DNA from: Botryococcus braunii
Taxonomy: Eukaryota; Chlorophyta; Trebouxiophyceae
Direction of reading: 5' to 3'
Length of the DNA stretch: 20,000 bases
Assembly: GCA_002005505.1 (NCBI GenBank)
Contig: KV908557.1
Coordinates: 179,122-199,121 of the forward strand
A program made the translations under genes and the position numbers. How positions within the stretch are numbered: the stretch's first letter is position 1; each line of letters begins with the position of its first letter. A model generated the notes under the pieces. The model saw only the letters and a program-made list of their open reading frames with translations, was not told the DNA's origin and searched no databases. Shown here in pieces: positions 1 through 9,162 of this stretch.

Positions 1-529
1 AGTATCAGGTTTGAACAATAGTCATTCACACCCGGTGCAGTGTAGTCCCAGCTTCCACTGCAATTCTGTGGCACGCTTTAGACATTTTTCAATGCGTCTC
101 CTAAAACTTCAAAGCTCACTAGTGTATTTCCGACGCAGTTTCACCCCCACCCCCCTCCAAGCGTGTTGCCTTTATACGGCACGCCTTGGCGGTTGTTTTC
201 AGTCTCATAGAGGGGAAGTTGGACGGGTTAGGGCTTCCCACCGGGAGCTGTGGGAGTTCTGACAGGACCGATGCGGCCTTGGGCCTTCTCGCCCAGTACT
301 TAGAATGTGTCCTGTTTCGTTTGTGCCCCTCAGGAACGGTGTCGCAGGCGTGGATCCTGGCACGTGGCCTGCGCATGTTAGAGGCCGCGCCAGGTGCCCC
401 ACCCACGGAGTGTCTAAGCAGGGTCCGCCAGACGAAGCTGGGAAACTCTGGTGCAGGCTCGTAGGTGTTGTGACGTGTTCAGCTTTCATAATTTGGTGTG
501 GTCGCGGCAAGACCAATTGCACCATCCAG

Positions 530-777
530 TACCAGCTTCCTCTGAAGTGTTCCCATACGGCATCAGCTGTATCTCATTTATCCGGCATAGCGTGCTTCCT
601 TTGAAGTGTTCCCAGTACAGCATCAGTCCCATTTGTATTTATGAGGCAAAGCCTGATTCCTCTGAAGTGTTTCCAGTACAGATCAGCCTTACCTGTCCTA
701 ATCAGGCAAGAGCGTGGTTCCTCTTAAAAGTGTTTCCCAGTCCAGCATCAGCCGCACAGGCTCGTCAGGCAAAGAAC
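530..777. repeat. Degenerate ~60-bp tandem repeat, about four copies
   Basis: Units share the core TCCTCTGAAGTGTTCCCAGT, then CAGCATCAG, and about 25 bases later a GGCA(A/T)AG-like end. The GAAGTGTT core occurs at about 544, 603 and 664. A diverged AAAGTGTT copy is near 728. Spacing is therefore 59 to 63 bp. Differences between copies are scattered substitutions and small indels, as expected of an old minisatellite. No unit can be assigned a function. Confidence 0.8.
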
Positions 778-853
778 TTAATAGGGGTGCTGGGCCTCAA
801 GAGCCCTTCACCTGTTCTCGAATTTCAAGTGGACTCAGCTGTATTCTTTTAAA

Positions 854-874
854 ATATATATATATATATATATA
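854..874. repeat. (TA)n microsatellite
   Basis: An uninterrupted alternation of T and A of about 21 bases. It lies just before an ATG at 876 that opens a 129-codon frame of no recognised family. Confidence 0.85.
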
Positions 875-3135
875 AATGCCTCGGAAGGCGGCGGCGGGGT
901 CATTCATCCCGACCACCGCCAGCAAGTTTCGGATAGGCTGGACTGTTTCAGCCCAAAAACGTACTCAATGGCAATGCTTGTCGCTCGCTGAGTGTCTTGC
1001 CATGGAGGCCACGTGGCATGAACGTAGGATCGTAATTTGCACGGCGGTCTTGCTGCAACTAGCTATGGACAATAAGCTGCTGTTTGGAAGGACGCGTACC
1101 CTGCGTACTCAGCTGGTTATTGGACATTGGCATCGGAGACTGCAGTTTCGAAGTACAGGGCTGTTTTGTCCAGGGGGGCGGAACCAGTCCTGTAAGGGCG
1201 GCATAATCAAAGCCCAGGAAGCCAAGATTGGCCCAGACAAGTCCGAGAAGGCCAAGCCCCTGTAGGTTTCGGCTACCCTTACGTGAAGGCAGAGTGCTCG
1301 CTTTTACTGCGTGGAAGTTACTAGTCGCCAGGAGCAGGCTGTGTTGGCCATCCAACAGTATCACAAAACAACGGCCAGACCCAAAGAAGGTCTTTTGTTT
1401 TTCGCAAAATGTGAAGTGTTTGTGTTCCAGTCCATATCGGCAGACAGCGCAGGGCACAGGGCAAGGCCCCAGGCACTGGACGGCCTGGATAGCGTCACAA
1501 AAGAAGTTGGCTATTCTTCCCTGACCACTACAGCTTTAGGAGGCTTCAGGAGGGCTCCGGCCCCGGATGGACCGACCAGCGCTGCCACAGCAGGCCCTCT
1601 ACCGCAACGGCTGCTTCCTTACAACACCAAGAAGCAGGTATGAGACAAGAAACAGACCTTGTTACAAACCGGTATCCCCCGAATGGTTATCAGTGTCCCA
1701 CCTACACGGCCTTGGACTCCAATAGATGCGGGCGGTACGCCCGGTTGGAGTGTACCGTGATGGCCTGTAGGTGCGTTGTCAAGCTGGGCACAAGAACCCC
1801 ACGGAAGGGTTGAGGAGTAGCCATGCCCCGGATGTACATCAGTCAATGATACCCACGAGGAGAACATTACACTCCTGGTCTCCCGCCTCTTTACGAGGGC
1901 TCCTGCCTTTTCCACCAACGCAAACTCGCAATTAACTCCCATTCACCCCGATTCGGGAGGGCTTCGACGATAGGAAGTCTGTCTGAACAGTTCACTACGG
2001 CTATAGACCCACAGCCGCTAATCCAAGTAGCAAATTGGTAGGGGTGGGAGCCGTCCTGGGAGCTGGCTGCCCCGTCAACAGGTCCCACCTCCCAACCTAA
2101 CCAACCCAGAAAGGCCTATACTGGAGAGTTAAGAGTTCCAAGGGACGCTCCCAGACAAGCGGTCCAACAGACCAAACTCATCCAGGCCGCCAGGGTGGCC
2201 AAGCCGTCAGGCTAAAGGAATGCGAAGTCAGCTCCATCAGCAAAATGAAGGAATGCGAAGTCTGCAAAAAGTACCATGGTATTTGACGGCTTGACAAGCC
2301 CTTCCCGGGATAAAATAGGGCTGACCAGCAGAGCATCCATTCCATGCATTTTTATCATTCCACCATCACTCTCCCAAGCACGTAGTAAGCGGGACCCACA
2401 ACGACAACAGCAGCACTTGCTCAAGGTCTAAAATCGGCGCCATTCTTGGAGCATCAATATGCACCACCATCCACGCTGTGGGCCATGTTAGGGGGCGGGG
2501 GAGGTGATTGTTGCCAAGCCATCCGGGAGAAAACCGAACTCCCTCCCTGAAAAGAAACTGGAGGCCGCCGACAAATAGTTAGAGGTTAAGACTGTACACG
2601 AGATCGTGCACCGACCGCACAAACTTACCTGGGGTGGGGTGGATTGAACGACTTGGACGCACCCAGGAACAGACCTGCTGGGGCCAATACACCATGTGAG
2701 CCCAGCTTCTCTTGAACAGCCCCATTACTCAGTGGCAGCATTGATGCAGGGAGTGGCATTTTCCTCAAGGCACCACGTGTACAGCTCTTATCCCTCAATC
2801 CTGAGTTCCTCCACTCATTCCCCCGCTACAAGGTCCGCTGAGACCCAGCTACTGTGGAACTGTACTGCTGGTTGGCCATCAAGATGGACCACACCAAAAT
2901 GCCAGGACATCTGCCTCTCCCTTGGTGCCGCATGTAGACCTGACATACAGGTCACAAAGCTCAGCAAGCAGGGCACTCTTCATGGGCAACGCAGGATAAA
3001 GGATGGAACAGCGCAAACTCTGCTTCAGCTGAATCACTACAAAACAAGCCTCTCGGGGGACGTCGGATTCACATAATAACAAAAGGATGACGAATTAACC
3101 ACAAGGACAACAAGAAGCCGATGCATGTGAGGGTA

Positions 3136-3299
<164 letters not shown>

Positions 3300-3448
3300 C
3301 GGGGGGCATGGTTCTTAAACCCAGGGATGGGAACAAGAGGGACTCTATCTTGTTACGGGGGAAGCGGGACCCATACAAGGCTCCACAAGTGGACACGGTG
3401 AAAGCCGCACCTTAACACCTTGAACGTTCACCAGCTGTGCTAACTGGC

Positions 3449-4148
3449 TCAAGCTTCAATCTTGGTTCCCAGGACCTTCAGGAAGGCTGCCAGCCAACGG
3501 GGGTGTGCTGGCCAAGCCGGTGCTGTCACCTGTGCTTCCCCGCGTGGAACCCGTCAGTCTGCACCGCCTGAACACCTGCAGTGCGACTCTGCGCTGCTCC
3601 CTCAGCACCGATTTCCCTTTCAGCTGGTTTTGAGCAAGTGCCAAAAGCCCTCAGATCGAGGAGCTGCACCACAATTTGCAGGGAAGGGGTGCTTAAGATG
3701 TCGTGACACGTCGGCGGCCTGGCCAGGCTCCAGCATAGATGGACCTGGGCCTCTCCGCCCCCCCCTCCCCCCGGGTGGTCTGGGAGTCCAGGGTTGGGGT
3801 TGCAGCTGGGGAGGAAGCAGGCAGCAACTGTGAAGCAAGCCGCCGACTTTGCGGGCTGCAGAGACCAGCTGGTTTACAATTGCGAGGGAAGCTGGACCTG
3901 CCCCGTCTTTGCAAGCACTGTGCGCTCACGAGGGGAAGAAGCCTCATCCCCTCAGCGACCATCCTCAAAACCTCACCCACCCCGCCACCATCCTCGACCC
4001 ACAGGTTGGGCCACAACCTGCCGTGTTCACTTACGCACGCATAACGAACTTCGTCAACATGATGAGTCCCTTCCCACCTAGCTCAAGAGCATGGGAGAGA
4101 TTGCATCAATGTCTCCCTCCGTCCCTCCCTCTCTCCCGCTCTCTTCCC

Positions 4149-4246
<98 letters not shown>

Positions 4247-5898
4247 CTCTCTCTCTCTCTCGCTCTCTCTCTCTCTCTCGCTCTCGCTCCCTCTCTCCCC
4301 CCCCCCTTCTCTCACGCTCGGACCATATGAAGCGGCATGCAGAGCAAGGAGGCACACCAGGTTGCCGTCAACGTGCACATCGTCGGGGCTTTTCTCCATG
4401 AATGTGCCGCCAGCAAGCACCACTTCTGGGCCACAAGCAGGGTAGGCAGTTGCGGAACGCCCCTTGAGAACATCTGCACAGCAGCACACTCCGTGAGGCC
4501 AGATATGCAGCCATTATGCAGCATGCCACTTGCATGCTTCTTATGTTGTGCTTGTCCATCCTTTCTTCCCGCCTTCCCTCCATCTCCCATCCTATCCCTC
4601 CATGCTTTCTTGTCTAGCCCCGCCAGACACAACATGTCGTGATGAGGCGCTCCGCCTCTCTCCTGTTTACAATAAAGGGGGCCAACCTGCAGCTGACAGA
4701 AGCTGCAAACCGTGGCAAATAGCAGCAATTGGCTTGCCGGCCTCCGCAAAATGGCGAACCAGCTGCAAGACCTCCGGGTCCAGGCGCAGGTACTCAGGTG
4801 CTCGGCCCCTGCGGCCTGCCAACATTCTCCTCACTACCTCATTCGGGCTTGCTGCTAACCCACATGGGATTCTCCTCTCATACCTTCAAGAGCTTGTATT
4901 GGGATGTCACATTCTGTGAGTCACTTTCCAGGATAGGGAGAGATGTATCGAACCCGGCCAGCGTTTTGGTTTGCACAGGTAGAAGGAAGTCCACGAAAGT
5001 GAACTCAGATTAGTCAAATCCTACACACCCGAGCAGGTCTCTCAAATGGGACCTGGCCATCATTTGGCCAGAAGGACGCCCCCATGGTGGGACAAATTTT
5101 TTCAAAAGGGGTCATGGTACATGTCTCGGCTTCAATCTCACTGCCCTTGTGAAGGCAGATCAACGGCGTATGTCTCAAGGCAATCAATGCAGAGGGATCT
5201 TGCAACTCTTTGGACAGAACGAGTATGTTCATTTACGGCAATCACTCTGAGAAAGGTTACTTGCAAATTTCATGTCAGGACCACCAGGGGCCATAGCAAG
5301 TCTGCAGTCCCTCACAGAAACAAGACTAGACACGTGCATAACTAACGTGAAGACTTCGAGTGTGTTCCAACTCACCCTGGAATGACGAGTGCATCATACT
5401 CCTCAGGACTCACATCACTAAATGCAAAATTCAATTGGAAGTTGTGGCCTGGCTTCTCCGTGTATGTTTGGTCACCCTGCAGAAACAAAAGCAAGAATTG
5501 AATACGAGCTACTGGTAACAGAGGAATGTCAAGCAATTATGATGCATGCTCCCTATACGAGCCAGCATCACAAAGTGTATACTCGCCATCCTCGATTCTG
5601 GTTTGGGCTGCCAAAGTCAGACCTACAACGGCGGCCATCGTAACAGCATACCTCGAAATCATGAACAGCCGTCTTCACTTTATCTCCAGCTTTCTTCTTG
5701 GGGCATACAGCATGTACATCGTGACCCACCATCAACAAAGCTTGGAAGGGTACCTGTACGGGTGCCGGTTTACTTGTTTCAAGCGCATCCCTTCGAAGAT
5801 GGTTGTCTTTCCTGGTCAAACGCAATCTTTGGGAAACCTACCATGATCTCATAGTCTTCTACGAAATCACCAGCCAACAGAAGGATTTTCTTCCCCAT
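3449..5898 (-). CDS. DJ1: DJ-1/PfpI family protein (class I glutamine amidotransferase-like), 6 exons
   Basis: Minus-strand exons are 5842-5898, 5652-5753, 5376-5476, 4687-4808, 4358-4473 and 3449-3529. Every junction is GT-AG and all phases close, giving 579 nt, or 192 residues plus TGA. The protein opens with [17 protein letters not shown], whose Glu17 matches the conserved active-site acidic residue. It continues with [20 protein letters not shown] (residues 20-39), LVIPGGRAPEYL (83-94), AAICHG (nucleophilic elbow, Cys118-His119), [18 protein letters not shown] (about 130-147), VDGNL and WPAHP (172-176). These are hallmarks of the DJ-1/PfpI fold, closest in wording to plant DJ-1D proteins. 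Known family roles are glyoxalase III or deglycase-type handling of methylglyoxal and stress protection. The activity here is inferred. Plant DJ-1D proteins carry two such domains in tandem; this one has a single domain. The last intron (3530-4357) holds a ~140-bp (CT)n tract. Confidence 0.93.
4151..4306. repeat. (CT)n microsatellite with C10 end, inside the last DJ-1 intron
   Basis: CT alternation runs from about 4151 to 4296 with a few CG(CT) interruptions near 4243-4287, then C10 at 4297-4306. On the DJ-1 sense strand the tract reads as (GA)n. It lies between exons 5 (4358-4473) and 6 (3449-3529), about 50 nt downstream of the exon 5 donor. Confidence 0.95.
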
Positions 5899-6656
5899 GA
5901 GGAACCCTCTGAACTGTCGCGTGCGCCTTTCAGAGATCGGACAGCCAACAGCACTCTTTACCTTCAAGATTAATGGGTATGACGGAACGTCACAGATGAC
6001 AGAGCCGTATGTCGGTCTGCGACCAGCTAAAATCGTGAGATCTGATATTTGAAAGTATCATGTCAGCGAATAGATACGACTCGTACGCATGCCGGATCTT
6101 GTCGGTCCCTCGCGTCGGGAAGGTGAGTCACCGTCGGTGACCCTTGTGGCCCAGACCGGTCACCCGGAAGTTCTGGGGCCTCCGCCAGTGGGTCTCCAGG
6201 TACCCAGCCCCAGGAACGTGGTTTCTAATGAGTCGCCCCGCGAATCGCGGGCCGCGATCCCCGTGCACGAAGAGCGTTGTTGTTGCATGGCGGTATCAAG
6301 CTCAAAAGCCAGAGAACTGGCGGCTACCGGGCAGCGAAGAACCAACTTAAGTGTATGCAATTTCTTAAATCTACATCTGGAAGCTCTGGCGGAGGATAAG
6401 TTTGGGTTCTGAGGTCTGTGTAGCACGGTTAACATGATCTGGCATTGAACATCAAAATCAGGAGAGCTCGTTCGAGTGCGTTCAGTGAAATTATCGGCTG
6501 CAATGTTGGGTGGATCTGGACCTCGTGCAGGGGCAGACGCAATGGTGCGGACCGAAGTATACCCAACTCAGGTTTCAGACAGTGTCGAGACGATGGCGGA
6601 CCACTGACCGTGCCGATGGGGGGGGGGGGCAGGATTCCGAGAAGTTCCGGAGTACT
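5899..6656. promoter_or_regulatory. Divergent intergenic region between DJ-1 and TXNDC9
   Basis: The start codons of the minus-strand DJ-1 gene (5898) and the plus-strand TXNDC9 gene (6657) face away from each other across 758 bp. The promoters and 5' leaders of both genes should therefore lie here, possibly shared. I see no clear TATA box. A perfect inverted repeat, GTCACCG-T-CGGTGAC, sits at 6127-6141. A G-run is at about 6618-6629, close to the TXNDC9 start. The promoter role is inferred from gene order only. Open frames here (for example 6089-6412) match no family I know. Confidence 0.45.
6127..6141. repeat. Perfect inverted repeat GTCACCG-T-CGGTGAC
   Basis: Two 7-base arms flank a single T in the divergent DJ-1/TXNDC9 intergenic region, roughly 230 bp from the DJ-1 start codon. 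A related GGTCACC occurs about 15 bases further on. The symmetry could be a dimeric transcription-factor site or chance. Confidence 0.6.
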
Positions 6657-8087
6657 ATGTCTAGCTTAAACTATGGTCATGTCATGGCAGCTGCTGCCAG
6701 AGATTACCAACAGGTGTGGCCATCTTGATGTCTAGAATCGAACAACTTGAAGGTGGCCCTTCTCAAGTCGCGACAAGTCTGCAGGATGCAGCATTTATCG
6801 CTCGTATAACAAGTTCCAGTATTTAAATTTGATGCACTTGATGGCACTGCTGGCTGCTGGGTTTCAGGAGGTGTTAAATAAACAACAAGTGACAGCCAGA
6901 CCTTCTCGTGACATTGACATCGATGACCTGCTAGACGACCCAGAATTGGAACGGCTACATGCAGAGCGACTGGCCTGCATGCAAAAGGAGGCCGAGAAGA
7001 GAGCCAAACTGCAACGGAGAGGTCATGGCGAGCTCCAGGTTTGTATTCATTTTATTCGCATGTACTGCCTTCCTGCTGTATGGCTGCAAATGTTACCAGG
7101 GAAAGAGCTATGAGAGCGCACGTCTTTAATGTCGACAGTCAGTTGGACAAGAGGGGGCAAGGTGGACTTTTTTTTTTTTTTTTTTTTTTTTTCCAGATCT
7201 GGTTTGTATACTCGTGTGACCCGAGCTTTGTATTCCGGGTGTGGCTAGGATTTTAATGTAGGAGTGCATAGAGAACTTGGCTTTACGGATGTTGAAAGAG
7301 TGTCATATAGGGCACATTATTTCAAAGTGGAAATAAGGGCATCAGCATGAGCCCTGACTGCTCAAGCTGCAGGAAATCACCGAGGGAGATTTCTTGGAAA
7401 CGGTCACAAACACGCCGCACGTTGTGACCCACTTTTTCCACGATGGTTTTGAGCGCTGCAAAATCATGGACAAGCACCTCGCCATTCTCGCCCGAAAGTA
7501 CTGGGACACCCGATTTGTAAAATTATCTGCACCGGTGAGTTGCTTTAAAGAGAGCAAGCTGGCTGCTGCCTGTCTCCGCTTGGGCAGTGACGAGTTACCA
7601 TATGAGTAGTGCAAAACTTCAGTAAGTCCATAGAATTCAGGTGGTCCGTATTTGCAATATGTGCAGAATTCCGGAAGTACCTAACATTCTCATGTTCCTC
7701 GTCGCTTATGGCTTAACTGTCATGATTACATACTTGCTTGGATTTGCTCGCTATTTTCTTTTCTATCACTAAGACCTTATGATATCCTTGCAGGATGCCC
7801 CATTCTTTTCGGTGAAGCTCGGCATAAAGATATTACCCTGTGTAATCATGTTTGTGAATGGAGTTGCCGTGGACCGCATTGTGGGCTTCGATGGTCTGGG
7901 CACCAGAGACGATTTCCCCACTGCAAAGTTGGAACAGAAGTTGCTGGATGCGGGAGTCATCAGCCCGCCTGAAGCTACAGGGGAGGACGAGGACAGCGGC
8001 CAACCGCCTGAGCATGTCCGCAGGACAGTCACTCGAGGGTCCCGAATCCTGGCTTCAGACGATGAGACCTCCGACTTCTCAGATTGA
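6657..8087 (+). CDS. TXNDC9: Thioredoxin domain-containing protein 9 (phosducin-like family), 4 exons
   Basis: Exons are 6657-6713, 6868-7038, 7373-7534 and 7794-8087. All introns are GT-AG in phase 0. The product is 227 residues, against 226 in the human protein. Residues 1-76 form the acidic helical N-terminus, with DIDDLLDDPELERLHAERL at about 35-53 and GHGEL at 71-75. The thioredoxin fold follows: EITEGDFLETV (77-87), a HFFHDGFERCKIMDKHLAIL segment with a lone Cys105, KLSAPDAPFFSVKLGIKILP, and VVGF-like RIVGFDGLGTRDDF. The CxxC redox motif is absent, as is usual for TXNDC9, which makes classical disulfide reductase activity unlikely. The family is known to bind the chaperonin CCT and modulate actin and tubulin folding. 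The tail is acidic and Ser-rich (ASDDETSDFSD), as in orthologues. The ATG chosen gives the expected family length. Intron 2 holds a T25 run ending in CCAG at 7168-7196, a possible alternative acceptor. Confidence 0.95.
7168..7196. repeat. T25 tract ending in CCAG, in TXNDC9 intron 2
   Basis: Twenty-five T residues (7168-7192) followed directly by CCAG. It resembles a very strong polypyrimidine tract plus acceptor, but the reading that follows does not continue the TXNDC9 frame, and the true acceptor is at 7372. It could also be the poly(A) remnant of an inverted retroposed copy. Confidence 0.7.
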
Positions 8088-8294
8088 GGATCTTGGTGCT
8101 TGTCCTGGTCGGAGGTCGGGGGTTACAGTTGTGGTGGGTCACTTGTGGATTGCACGCAAATTGAAAGGATTGGCTTTACCAAGTCCAATGCAGTGATAAG
8201 CCCTTCTAGTGCGTGTGGCTTCCTTTTTCCTATCCTTCAACAAAGCCGATCACATGAATGCAGGTTTCCATTGGGCTAGGTGCAGCAGCATGCT

Positions 8295-8540
8295 TTCCCA
8301 TGGTTAGCGTGCTGATCTGTGGGTCTGGGGCTCACTGAGTAGGTTTACTGGGCGCCCAGAAACCCAGCCTTGGGGACGTGAGCCTGTCATGTTCTTATGT
8401 GGCTGCCCTTCACCAAACACGCTTCCATGGTCAGTGGTTGGCGTGCTAAACTGCAGGTCTGGGTGCCAAAGGGTGGATGTCACCCTGCTAGCAGGAAAAG
8501 TGGGGAAGTCATGTTTTGTTGCGACTGCCCCTCATTGAAA
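8295..8540. repeat. Diverged tandem duplication, unit ~126 bp, possibly SINE-like
   Basis: Copy one (about 8295-8416) and copy two (about 8422-8540) share, in order, TTCC(C)ATGGT(T/C)AG, GCGTGCT-A--CTG, GGTCTGGG, GTCATGTT-T--TG and GACTGCCC(T)TCA---AAA (GGCTGCCC in copy one). They differ by many substitutions and small indels. The opening ATGGTCAGTGGTTGGCGTGCTA resembles the D-arm/A-box end of a tRNA, and GGTCTGGGTGCC is a weak B-box candidate. A tRNA-derived SINE pair is one reading. The duplication itself is clear; the SINE origin is only inferred. Confidence 0.55.
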
Positions 8541-8789
8541 ATGGGTGCAAAGTCAAAATCCAGTTGTATTGGGCCCATATGTGTGAGCCTGAGGAGCATT
8601 TGCAAAGCACGTGGCAATTCCAGCGACGGACCACCAGCTGTAAATATGTCCGTATTGATCCTGGGGTGCTCGCTCCAATGACGCGCTATCTGTAGGCCTC
8701 TGTGTATCAAGATCATGTCGTGCACGACCCATCATATTATAGTATGTGGTATCAGCCAAGTAATGCGATGCGACAAAGTCTTCCAAAAT

Positions 8790-9099
<310 letters not shown>

Positions 9100-9162
9100 C
9101 CCTCCCCTTCAATCCACCCCCCTTCTGTCAGGATGCTTCCAAAGATTTTCCTACACCGGCAC

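Noticed and set aside
876..1457. Frames near the TA tract: a plus frame opening MPRKAAAG and a minus frame with GLGLLGLVWANLGFLGF
   Set aside because: Neither has a recognisable family or a consistent splice partner.
1311..1637. Plus-strand frame ending at a good donor (AAGCAG then GTATGAG)
   Set aside because: No recognised family, no ATG at its opening and no phase-matched partner exon found. It may be an exon of an unknown gene, but it cannot be supported.
3700..3740. Minus-strand YAGAWPGRR text resembling the C-terminal AWPxHP of DJ-1
   Set aside because: No His-Pro follows and the frame is wrong. The exon 3449-3529 gives [10 protein letters not shown] and a stop codon in phase.
5160..5260. 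Minus-strand [18 protein letters not shown] text after CTTTCTCAG, resembling the NEH segment of DJ-1
   Set aside because: It lacks GGRAPEYL and the CHG motif. The true continuation, with both, is the exon 4687-4808, which fits the phase exactly.
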